Positions 7,551 through 14,671 of a stretch of 64,000 bases of DNA are shown one piece after another. How positions within the stretch are numbered: position 1 is the first letter of the stretch; every line of letters starts with the position of its first letter. Under the pieces are notes generated by a model. That model had not been told where the DNA came from. It made no database searches and saw only the letters and a program-made list of their open reading frames with translations. A program made the position numbers and the translations under genes. Source of the DNA: Bog-159 sp035499555 (GTDB lineage Bacteria > Acidobacteriota > Terriglobia > Bryobacterales > Bryobacteraceae); contig DATJYO010000011.1 of assembly GCA_035499555.1 (NCBI GenBank), positions 1-64,000 of the forward strand, written 5' to 3'.

Positions 7551-7934
7551 TCAGCCGTTAGCATTGCGCGGCATCACCTTGACCGTTGCGGCGCGCACAC
7601 GTGCGGCGATCATCGGCTTTAGATAGGGGCTTTCGCCATACTTCGAACGATAGGCGTCATCGATGCTCCTGTTAATCGAGCCTTCGACCCCCTCGAAGGT
7701 CACTTCCTTCGTCATGCCCGCGGCAGTGATCCGGCCTGCCTTTTGCCGAAGCGCCGCCTGATACCAGCGGGACTTCGTTCCGTTGTAGCTACGAACATAA
7801 AGCGCGTTGCCGACGGCGACAGACCAGATCCAGGTCGGCGTTCCGTACGTCACGCCATCTTCCCGGAGTGGCGCGATATGCAGGTCGTCCGTCCCCGCGA
7901 TTTTCTGCAATTCCTCTTTCGCCCATGTCGCCAT
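7551..7934 (-). CDS. DUF2255 family protein
   Basis: A 127-residue protein (MATWAKEELQKIAGTDDLHI...) of the DUF2255 family, with the family's conserved core GVTYGTPTWIWSVAVGNALYVRSYNG. Its biochemical role is unknown; such proteins are often found next to short-chain and aldo/keto reductases. The ATG at 7934 is chosen because GGAG lies nine bases upstream and the sequence begins like the family. It begins 16 bases after the alcohol dehydrogenase stop, in the same operon. Confidence 0.8.
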   Translation of the reverse strand: MATWAKEELQKIAGTDDLHIAPLREDGVTYGTPTWIWSVAVGNALYVRSYNGTKSRWYQAALRQKAGRITAAGMTKEVTFEGVEGSINRSIDDAYRSKYGESPYLKPMIAARVRAATVKVMPRNANG

Positions 7935-7950
7935 TTGTAGGTGCTCCATG

Positions 7951-8970
7951 TTAGGGTTGCAGCAGCGTTTTGATCGCGCGGCGCTCATCCATTGCACGGT
8001 AGCCTTCGGCCACCTGATCGAGCGGCAACGTCAAGTCGAAAACTTTGCCTGGGTTGATCTTTCCATTCAGGATAAAGTCGATAAGTTTAGGCAGGAAACG
8101 GCGGACCGGTGCGGGCCCGCCGTGCAGGTGCACGTGCCTGAAGAACAGCTCCTGGCCGTCCAATTCCACACCATGCGGAACGCCAACATAGCCGACGTAG
8201 CCGCCGGGGCGGGTGCAATGGACGGCCTGCATCATTGACTCTTGCGTGCCGACGCACTCCAGCACCGAGTCTGCGCCAATATTTTTAGTCTTCTCCTTGA
8301 TGCGGGCAACGCCGTCGTCGCCGCGCTCCGTCACAATGTCCGTCGCGCCAAACTCCCGCGCGAGCTTCTGCCGTTTTTCATGACGACTCATCGCGATGAT
8401 GCGTCCGGCTCCCATCTGCTTGGCCGAGAGCACGCCAAGAAGGCCAACCGCGCCGTCGCCCACAACAACGACTGTTCCGCCCGGCTCCACATTGGCAGCA
8501 TCAGCGGCGAACCAGCCCGTCCCTAATACGTCCGAGGATGCCAGCAGGCTCGGCACGAGTTCCTTAGAAGGAATACCTCCCGGCGTCGCCACGAGCGTCC
8601 CGTCGGCTTGCGGTACGCGCAGAAAAGGTGCCTGCGCCCGCAGCATGAATTCACGATGTACGCAGGAGGACTGGTATCCATACAGGCAATGCGGACAAGT
8701 GTTGTCGGAGGTAGCGAATGAGCCGACGACGAATTGCCCCGCCTTTATGGATTTGACTGCGCTCCCGACTTCCTCGACAATGCCGCAATACTCGTGACCC
8801 ATATGCGTCGGACCGTCAATCGGCTGCAGGCCGCGGTAAGGCCACAAGTCCGATCCACAAACACATGTCGCCGCGAGCCGGAGTATCGCGTCGGTGGGTT
8901 CAACAATCTTTGGGTCATCGCGGTCTTCAAACCGGATGTCGCCGGGTCCGTAAAGCACTGCACCTTTCAT
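7951..8970 (-). CDS. Zinc-dependent medium-chain alcohol dehydrogenase
   Basis: A 339-residue MDR-family dehydrogenase starting at ATG 8970 (MKGAVLYGPGDIRFED) with AGGA upstream. Catalytic zinc ligands are visible in CVCGSDLWPYRG and GHEYCGIVEEVG; the structural zinc loop is CPHCLYGYQSSC, with three of the usual four Cys clearly placed; the NAD(P) fold is VVVVGDGAVGLLGV. It oxidises an alcohol or reduces an aldehyde in the cytoplasm; the substrate is not known. Homologues commonly share operons with carboxymuconolactone decarboxylase and tautomerase genes, as here. Confidence 0.88.
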   Translation of the reverse strand: MKGAVLYGPGDIRFEDRDDPKIVEPTDAILRLAATCVCGSDLWPYRGLQPIDGPTHMGHEYCGIVEEVGSAVKSIKAGQFVVGSFATSDNTCPHCLYGYQSSCVHREFMLRAQAPFLRVPQADGTLVATPGGIPSKELVPSLLASSDVLGTGWFAADAANVEPGGTVVVVGDGAVGLLGVLSAKQMGAGRIIAMSRHEKRQKLAREFGATDIVTERGDDGVARIKEKTKNIGADSVLECVGTQESMMQAVHCTRPGGYVGYVGVPHGVELDGQELFFRHVHLHGGPAPVRRFLPKLIDFILNGKINPGKVFDLTLPLDQVAEGYRAMDERRAIKTLLQP

Positions 8971-9007
8971 TTTTCTATCCTGCCTTTCATCTATTTCCGT
9001 CAAACCT

Positions 9008-9235
9008 TCACATCTCGTACCCGGGCTTCTTGTAGAGCGTGTCCCATTTGTCCTGGATATCCGGTTTGTAGACTCTTTGTTTCCAGTCCTTCGAAGCGAC
9101 TTCTTCAAATCCGACGGAAACCGACTCCTCGCGATAATTGAAGGCGTCCATCACGTCTTTGGTGATTTTTTCGGCGAGCTGTTTTTTCTGCTGTTCCGAT
9201 TTTCCGGGCCAGAGCTTGACGATGACATGAGGCAT
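9008..9235 (-). CDS. 4-oxalocrotonate-tautomerase-like protein
   Basis: A 75-residue protein starting at ATG 9235, whose second residue is the catalytic proline of the tautomerase superfamily (MPHVIVKLWPGKSEQQKKQL). Removal of Met exposes Pro1, the general base. The tail (VASKDWKQRVYKPDIQDKWD) is longer than in classical 62-residue 4-OT and typical of a subgroup found next to aldo/keto reductases. It starts 10 bases after the preceding gene, inside the island operon. An ATG further upstream would bury Pro1, so it is rejected. Confidence 0.87.
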   Translation of the reverse strand: MPHVIVKLWPGKSEQQKKQLAEKITKDVMDAFNYREESVSVGFEEVASKDWKQRVYKPDIQDKWDTLYKKPGYEM

Positions 9236-9245
9236 TTTCTTGCGT

Positions 9246-9962
9246 TCACTCGGCGCGCTTCTCGAACACGGCCTTGACGACTGGCATCGCCGAGAAGACG
9301 TGCGGCCAGCCGGCATAGAAGGCGAGATGCGTCAACACCTCAGATGCCTGTGCTTTGGTCAAGCCGTTGTCCATGGCGCGGTTGAGGTGATAGGTAACCT
9401 GCGCGGCCTGGCCTGAAGCCACGAGCGCGCTGACGGTGACAAGGCTGCGGTCGCGCGGCGCCAGCCCGGGACGCAGCCAGAGATCGCGAAAGAGCAGATC
9501 GGTCGTGTATTGCACCACGCCAGGAGCCACGTGGCCGAAATCCTGCTGGACCCGAGCAGCGCGGTCAGCTTCGGCGGCTTCGTTGAGTGGCAGAAGATCT
9601 GGCAAGACTGGTGGAAGCTGATCCGATCCGATGCCGCGCTGCTCAAATATCTCCTTCGCGATTGCAACAGCAGAAAATGCGTTAGACCACCCGGAGTAGA
9701 ACGCCAGATGCGTGATGATCTCCGAAAGCTCGCCCGGCTTCACGCCGCTATCGATTGCGGTATTGAAATAGTGCAGCATTCCGATCGTCTGATTGCGCGC
9801 AATCAAAGCCGAGGCGGTGACGATGCCGCGATCTCGCGCCGACAGGTCGGGCCGCTTCCACAGATCGCTCTCAATCGCGCTCCGGGTGTAGTTCTCAAGC
9901 GCGGGAGAAACCTTGCGGACGTCGTCCGGCGTCAGGGCGGACCTAGGTGTATTCGCATTCAT
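9246..9962 (-). CDS. Carboxymuconolactone-decarboxylase-family protein (two repeats)
   Basis: A 238-residue protein made of two tandem CMD helical domains (about residues 25-110 and 150-235), each with the RDRGIVTASALIARNQ / RDRSLVTVSALVASGQ and ELSEIITHLAFYSGW / QASEVLTHLAFYAGW signatures. No CxxC peroxidase pair is present, so this is not AhpD; it is closer to gamma-carboxymuconolactone decarboxylase in fold. The start at 9962 has GGGAG upstream. It probably contributes to conversion of a ring-cleavage-type acid with the tautomerase that follows. Confidence 0.86.
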   Translation of the reverse strand: MNANTPRSALTPDDVRKVSPALENYTRSAIESDLWKRPDLSARDRGIVTASALIARNQTIGMLHYFNTAIDSGVKPGELSEIITHLAFYSGWSNAFSAVAIAKEIFEQRGIGSDQLPPVLPDLLPLNEAAEADRAARVQQDFGHVAPGVVQYTTDLLFRDLWLRPGLAPRDRSLVTVSALVASGQAAQVTYHLNRAMDNGLTKAQASEVLTHLAFYAGWPHVFSAMPVVKAVFEKRAE

Positions 9963-10001
9963 TTTTATCTCCCTTTCAGAGGTCCCTCAACATCACGGTG
10001 G

Positions 10002-10478
10002 TCAGTAACGTTCCCATGTGACGAACCAGTGTTCGTCCGGGCGTGCTGACCTGATGATCAGGCGCCCGTCGCCATTGAATTGATAGACGCGCGGCAGTTC
10101 CTTGCCGACAAGGCGGTCGCCCGTGTTCGCCCCCCGTACGTGATGGGTAATCGTATGAGTGGCTTCGTTAATGTCATAGCTCCCGAAGGAAGCCTCATAC
10201 CCGTTCTGCACATACTCGTTGGAGAGAGGTTTTTCAGACTTCGGGTACATAAGTTGCACCGACATGTGGCCATCGAGCGTATAGATCAGCATGCCCGTCG
10301 GCACGCCAGTCGTCAGCAGTTTCCCATCCGGCCCTGCAATGGAGGCCAGGTGCCACGCGCCGATCAATCTCTCTCTATCGGGGCGCGAGAGGCCCGTCTG
10401 CTCCGCGGAGCGTGTCTGCGAAACTCCGCAAACCGCCCCAAGCACCAAAGCCAGGATTCCATAGCTGATCGTCTTCAT
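10002..10478 (-). CDS. Exported lipocalin-like protein
   Basis: A 158-residue protein starting at ATG 10478 with a signal peptide (MKTISYGILALVLGAVCG) followed by a lipocalin-like beta-barrel of the Lipocalin_5 type (LIGAWHLASIAGPDGK, GMLIYTLDGHMSVQLM, YQFNGDGRLIIRS). Such domains bind small hydrophobic ligands or act as accessory proteins. It is the only exported product of the island and lies between the aldo/keto reductase and the CMD-domain gene. Confidence 0.75.
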   Translation of the reverse strand: MKTISYGILALVLGAVCGVSQTRSAEQTGLSRPDRERLIGAWHLASIAGPDGKLLTTGVPTGMLIYTLDGHMSVQLMYPKSEKPLSNEYVQNGYEASFGSYDINEATHTITHHVRGANTGDRLVGKELPRVYQFNGDGRLIIRSARPDEHWFVTWERY

Positions 10479-10501
10479 TTTTGAGTCTCTCATTCCGGCA
10501 C

Positions 10502-11494
10502 CTAGCGGCCCACCAGCTTTTCGTGAAACTCCGGATACCGCGCGCCCTGAACCTTGATATGCGACGAGGCTTTCTCGATTGCGTCGAGATCTTCAAGCGA
10601 CAACTCGACGTTCAGAGCTCCCAGGTTTTCTTCGAGGCGGCTCAGCTTCGTTGTACCCGGTATCGGAACGATCCATGGCTTCTTGGCAAGCAGCCAGGCG
10701 AGCGCGATCTGAGCAGGTGTTGCCGTCTTTTTCTCCGCGAACGCTGTGACCAAGTCCACGAGAACCTGGTTCGCCTTTCGATTCTCTTCTTTAAAGCGAG
10801 GGATGCTGCTGCGAAAGTCCGTGCTGTCGAATTTCGTCTCAGCGGTGATCTTACCCGTCAGGAAGCCCTTGCCAAGCGGGCTGAACGGTACGAATCCAAT
10901 CCCAAGTTCCTCCAGCGTCGGTAGGATCGTCTCCTCCGGCTGCCGCCAGAAGAGCGAGTACTCGCTCTGTAAGGCGGTCACGGGTTGAACGGCGTGGGCG
11001 CGGCGGATTGTCGGCGCTCCCGCCTCGGATAGACCGAAATGCTTTACCTTGCCTTCCCGGATCAAGTCTTTCACCGCTCCCGCCACGTCTTCGATCGGTA
11101 CGTTCAGATCGACGCGGTGCTGGTAGAACAGGTCAATCGCATCGACCCTGAGCCTTCGCAGAGAAGCCTCGGCAACCTGCTTGATGTGCTCCGGCCGGCT
11201 GTTCAATGCTGTCCATCTATTCCCATCGCCAGGGCTCGCCTCCCAGCCGAACTTGGTGGCGATTACCACCTTTCCGCGAAACGGCGCGAGGGCTTCGCCC
11301 ACCAACTCTTCGTTTGTAAGCGGCCCGTACACCTCTGCGGTATCGAAGAACGTAACGCCGCGATCAACGGCGGCGCGGAGGAGCGCAATCATCTCCTGCT
11401 TGTCTTTCGGCGGGCCGTACGACCAGCTCATTCCCATGCAGCCCAGGCCGATAGCTGAAACTTCCAGGCTTTTTCCTAATTTACGCTTTTGCAT
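10502..11494 (-). CDS. Aldo/keto reductase
   Basis: A 330-residue NADPH-dependent aldo/keto reductase starting at ATG 11494 (MQKRKLGKSLEVSAIGLGCM) with AAGGA seven bases upstream. The catalytic tetrad is complete: Asp51 and Tyr56 (FFDTAEVYG), Lys81 (IATKFGW) and His126 (FYQHRVD). It belongs to the general-stress/YajO-like branch that reduces small aldehydes and ketones. It is the first gene of the minus-strand island operon and faces the LysR gene across a 235-base divergent promoter region. Confidence 0.9.
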   Translation of the reverse strand: MQKRKLGKSLEVSAIGLGCMGMSWSYGPPKDKQEMIALLRAAVDRGVTFFDTAEVYGPLTNEELVGEALAPFRGKVVIATKFGWEASPGDGNRWTALNSRPEHIKQVAEASLRRLRVDAIDLFYQHRVDLNVPIEDVAGAVKDLIREGKVKHFGLSEAGAPTIRRAHAVQPVTALQSEYSLFWRQPEETILPTLEELGIGFVPFSPLGKGFLTGKITAETKFDSTDFRSSIPRFKEENRKANQVLVDLVTAFAEKKTATPAQIALAWLLAKKPWIVPIPGTTKLSRLEENLGALNVELSLEDLDAIEKASSHIKVQGARYPEFHEKLVGR

Positions 11495-11710
11495 AATCGT
11501 TCCTTCGCAACTGACATCCACTCCTCCTATTCTCTAGGCCTTCCTCCGCCGGGCAGCCTCGACCGAAGTCGTTAACTGCTTGTTCCGACTGGCGGCTAAC
11601 GCCGATCGCCTCGCCCTCGACAACCACATCTATCAACCGTTCTTCCTCTTCCCTAATTCCAAGGTATGCCCAAAAAGCGTTTTTGAGTAGTATGTATTAA
11701 AGACAAGGGC

Positions 11711-11729
11711 TTATGAGCTGGATTCATAA
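11711..11729. promoter_or_regulatory. Perfect palindrome abutting the LysR start
   Basis: TTATGA, seven bases, TCATAA: a perfect inverted repeat that also fits the T-N11-A pattern of LysR operators. It ends on the base before the LysR ATG, occupying the place of the ribosome site. A regulator bound here would block its own expression and could activate the divergent operon. Confidence 0.5.
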
Positions 11730-12614
11730 ATGGACCAAAACGACTTAAACATCCTCGCAACGTTCCTGGCAGTTGCAGAGGAACGCAGCTTCACCAAAGC
11801 CGGCAAACGGCTCGGCGTATCGCCTTCGGCAATGAGCCACGCCATCCGGGGACTAGAGGAGGACATCGGCGTGCGCTTGCTGTCGCGGACTACCCGGAGC
11901 GTTGCGCCCACCGAGGCTGGAGAGCAACTGCTCGCGCGCTTGCGCCCGGCGCTCACCGACGTCCGGGATGCCCTGGGCCAGCTCTCCGGCTTACGCGACA
12001 AACCATCGGGCCGCGTGCGCCTGCTCGTGCCGCGGCTTGCCGGAACGACCGTGCTCGGACCAAAACTCGCCAAGTTTACGCGCGATTACCCGGACGTCGT
12101 TCTCGATATCACCGCTGACGACAGCCGCATGGACATAGTGGCGGGTGGCTTCGATGCAGGTATCCATTTCGGCGAATACATCCAGAAAGACATGATCGCG
12201 GTCCGGGTTTCCAAGGATCACCGGGCCGCCATCGTGGGCGCACCCTCGTACTTCAAGTCGCACCCGAAGCCGAAGGCGCCGCACGATCTGCTCAAGCATC
12301 GGTGCATCAACTTCAAGCATGGGTCCGCCGGTCTGTACCGGTGGGAATTCGATAAGGGGAAAAAATCCCTGTCCGTCGCCGTGAATGGGCCTCTGGTCGT
12401 CGACGATGTGGAGCTACTGGTGCGGGCCTCGCTCGATGGCATTGGCCTGGCCTTCGTATCTGATGAGCGCGTTGAACCGCAACTCAAGAGCGGAGAACTC
12501 CTCCGCGTGTTAGACGACTGGTGTCAGCCATTCCCCGGATTCTTCCTCTATTACCCGAGCCGACGGCAACAGCCCGCCGCGCTTTCGGCTTTGATCAATA
12601 CTCTTCGCCTATAA
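11730..12614 (+). CDS. LysR-family transcriptional regulator
   Basis: A 294-residue LysR regulator: N-terminal winged helix-turn-helix (about 2-60, TFLAVAEERSFTKAGKRLGVSPSAMSHAIRGLEE split over helices 2-3) and a periplasmic-binding-like effector domain (about 90-290). It is divergent from the seven-gene oxidoreductase operon and is probably its regulator. There is no Shine-Dalgarno sequence: the region before the ATG is the palindrome TTATGA-N7-TCATAA, so translation may be leaderless. The effector is unknown; related regulators respond to aromatic or electrophilic compounds. Confidence 0.9.
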   Translation: MDQNDLNILATFLAVAEERSFTKAGKRLGVSPSAMSHAIRGLEEDIGVRLLSRTTRSVAPTEAGEQLLARLRPALTDVRDALGQLSGLRDKPSGRVRLLVPRLAGTTVLGPKLAKFTRDYPDVVLDITADDSRMDIVAGGFDAGIHFGEYIQKDMIAVRVSKDHRAAIVGAPSYFKSHPKPKAPHDLLKHRCINFKHGSAGLYRWEFDKGKKSLSVAVNGPLVVDDVELLVRASLDGIGLAFVSDERVEPQLKSGELLRVLDDWCQPFPGFFLYYPSRRQQPAALSALINTLRL

Positions 12615-12840
12615 TGCGAAGGTCATGCTCAATGAGAGGCAATGTGCGTTGACGCCGATGTATCTTCAGCCGCGAACGGAACAAGAAATGGCTCTGGTGA
12701 GCATGGATTTACATTTCTCGAATCCATGCTCATCCGTTCTGGTGTGCGAGTTCAATGAGTTATGGACGGCCACCTTGCGCCTCGTCTACAAAATTCGTGC
12801 AAAAGGACGTTGCGGCGTCTCCAAGTCATTGAATCTAAAG

Positions 12841-12871
12841 GTTGGCTCCCCGGCATGGATTCGAACCACGA
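12841..12871. repeat. attL-like repeat (3' end of tRNA-Gln)
   Basis: The tRNA-side copy of the 31-bp direct repeat, matching 6990-7020 exactly. It covers the terminal 28 bases of the intact tRNA gene including CCA, plus three flanking bases, so integration regenerated a complete tRNA. Confidence 0.85.
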
Positions 12872-12916
12872 TTCACGGCTCCAAAGGCCGCTGTCCTACC
12901 ATTAGACGACCGGGGA
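12843..12916 (-). tRNA. tRNA-Gln (anticodon TTG)
   Basis: Cloverleaf read on the minus strand: 7-bp acceptor stem TCCCCGG/CCGGGGA, D arm with GTCTAATGGTAGGAC, anticodon stem GCGGC/GCCGT around the 7-base loop CTTTGGA (anticodon TTG), T arm with GGTTCGAATCC, discriminator G and encoded CCA (12843-12845). It serves as the attachment site of the island to its left. Confidence 0.95.
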
Positions 12917-13034
12917 TCGCTCAAAAGCGCGGTACCTCTAGTGTATCGTCTACCCTTCCGCCCTGCAATGCCGAGCTTTACACGGCCCCCCGCATGCCCT
13001 AAGATGGATGAACAGCACACCTCGGAGGTGCCGG

Positions 13035-14351
13035 ATGGCTGTTCGATCGTTCCTGTTGGGTCTCGTTGCGCCTGCACTCACACTGGCCGCCACCATCCCT
13101 TCGCAACCCACATTCTACAAAGATGTCTTGCCGGTCCTGCAGAACCGCTGCCAGCAGTGCCATCGTGCCGGCGAAGCCGCGCCCATGTCGCTGATCACCT
13201 ATAAGGAAACGCGCCCGTGGGCCAAAGCCATCCGCGAAGCTGTCATCACACGCAAGATGCCGCCATGGCCGGCCGATCCGCACTACGGCAAGTTCAGCAA
13301 CGATCGCTCCCTCTCCCGCGCGGAGATCGACACGCTGGTCGCCTGGACCGATGGCGGCGCCCCGGAGGGCGATCCCGCCGATGCTCCCAAGCCGGCCCAT
13401 TTCGTTTCCGGCTGGGGCATTCACAAACCGGATATCGTCTTCGAGATGCCCAACGAATTCTCCGTGCCCGCCGCGGGGACTATCGATTACCAGTACATCG
13501 TGATTCCCTCGGGTTTCACCGAAGATAAGTGGGTGCAGGAGGTCGAAGCGCGTCCCGGCAACCGGCAGGTTGTCCACCACATGATCGCCTATATCCGCCC
13601 GCCGGGTTCGCACTGGCTGAAGGATGCGCGGCCCGGGATCCCGTTTGTGCCGGTGAAGGAAGAGAACCGCGACAAACGCAAGCATCGCCGCGACGAAGAC
13701 AATGGCGGTCCGCCGGAATTGCTGGTCGGTTTCGCTCCCGGCATGCCTCCCGGGATCCTTCCGCCGGGCCAGGCCAAACTGGTTCAGGCGGGCTCCGACT
13801 TCGTCTTCCAGATGCACTACACCGCCAACGGAAAGCCGGGCACGGACCGCAGCCGCATCGGGTTGGTCTTCGCCAAGGAGCCTCCCCGGGAACGCATCTA
13901 TACAGCCGGCGCATCGAACGAGAAGTTCGAAATACCGGCTGGCGATCCCAACTACGAAGTGGAATCGGATATCACGTTTCAAGAGCCTGCCAAGCTGGTG
14001 GACATGATGCCGCACATGCATCTTCGGGGCAAGGATTTTGTCTACACCGCCTATTATCCGACGGGCGAATCCGAAATCCTCTTGCGCGTGCCGAAGTACG
14101 ATTTCAGTTGGCAGCTTTTCTACTATTTGCGCGAGCAGAAGTCTCTGCCCGCGGGCACGCGCCTGCATTGCGTGGCGCACTTCGATAATTCTCCCAACAA
14201 TCCCGCCAATCCGGATCCCACGCGGGCAGTCCGCTGGGGCGACCAGAGTTGGGAAGAAATGATGATCGGCTTCTTCGATGTGGCCATTCCCACGAACAAG
14301 GAACCCATGGATCTGTTCCGGGAGAAGAAACCGGCCAAAAACAGCGACTGA
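13035..14351 (+). CDS. Secreted c-type cytochrome / copper type II monooxygenase-like protein
   Basis: A 438-residue exported protein; start at ATG 13035 with GGAGG six bases upstream. After a signal peptide comes a short cytochrome c module with CQQCH (Cys39, Cys42, His43), then two beta-sandwich domains like the ascorbate-dependent copper monooxygenases (PHM/DBM). Copper ligands are suggested by VVHHMIAY, QMHYTANG and PHMHLRGKD. Acidobacteria often carry such fusions annotated as ascorbate-dependent monooxygenase; electron delivery from the haem to the copper sites is the likely logic. Substrate is unknown. Confidence 0.8.
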   Translation: MAVRSFLLGLVAPALTLAATIPSQPTFYKDVLPVLQNRCQQCHRAGEAAPMSLITYKETRPWAKAIREAVITRKMPPWPADPHYGKFSNDRSLSRAEIDTLVAWTDGGAPEGDPADAPKPAHFVSGWGIHKPDIVFEMPNEFSVPAAGTIDYQYIVIPSGFTEDKWVQEVEARPGNRQVVHHMIAYIRPPGSHWLKDARPGIPFVPVKEENRDKRKHRRDEDNGGPPELLVGFAPGMPPGILPPGQAKLVQAGSDFVFQMHYTANGKPGTDRSRIGLVFAKEPPRERIYTAGASNEKFEIPAGDPNYEVESDITFQEPAKLVDMMPHMHLRGKDFVYTAYYPTGESEILLRVPKYDFSWQLFYYLREQKSLPAGTRLHCVAHFDNSPNNPANPDPTRAVRWGDQSWEEMMIGFFDVAIPTNKEPMDLFREKKPAKNSD

Positions 14352-14363
14352 CCAGACACCACC

Positions 14364-14609
14364 GTGACCCTCACCGCCGCCAAAGATCCGCAAAAGGCCA
14401 TCGGACGCTCACCCGATCGCCTCACCCTGGAGGAGCGCTTCGCGCTCACGGGCAAATTCATCGCGCTCGAGATCTACACACCCGACACGCTGCCGCTACG
14501 CCGCATCGAAGCCATCGGCGACAGCATGGAAGAATGCATGCGGCAACTCGCCGCCCGCGGCCTCGACCCGCTGCGCTTCGAGTTCACCCGCCTCGGCCCG
14601 CCCTATTAA
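14364..14609 (+). CDS. Small conserved-looking protein of unknown function
   Basis: An 81-residue soluble protein (GTG start at 14364) 12 bases after the copper oxidase gene. It is mostly helical, with EERFALTGKFIALEIYTPDT and DSMEECMRQLAARG; no signal peptide, membrane segment or known motif. Codon usage matches its neighbours and the tight spacing supports translation. Function not recognised. Confidence 0.5.
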   Translation: MTLTAAKDPQKAIGRSPDRLTLEERFALTGKFIALEIYTPDTLPLRRIEAIGDSMEECMRQLAARGLDPLRFEFTRLGPPY

Positions 14610-14671
14610 CCGCCGTCACCCTTGCTTTCCGCCCCTCAAACCGATAGCATCACCTAAGTGGAGTGGCTGTT

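Larger units (their letters stand above)
6990..12871. mobile_element. tRNA-Gln-integrated genomic island (no integrase visible)
   Basis: A perfect 31-bp direct repeat (6990-7020 and 12841-12871) bounds 5.8 kb. The right copy is the 3' end of an intact tRNA-Gln gene and the left copy is a stranded tRNA fragment, the classic footprint of tyrosine-recombinase integration. Cargo: cupin, DUF2255, zinc alcohol dehydrogenase, tautomerase, carboxymuconolactone decarboxylase, lipocalin-like protein, aldo/keto reductase (all minus strand) and a divergent LysR regulator. No integrase, transposase or excisionase is encoded, so the element is a fixed or decayed island, or was mobilised in trans. The 220 bases between the LysR gene and the tRNA hold no recognisable gene. 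Confidence 0.7.

Noticed and set aside
7120..11494. An integrase hidden in the tRNA island
   Set aside because: Every substantial frame between the repeats belongs to the listed metabolic genes or the LysR regulator; no R-H-R-Y recombinase signature was found.
12625..13002. A 125-codon plus-strand frame
   Set aside because: It reads through the tRNA-Gln gene in antisense and has no family features; a chance frame.
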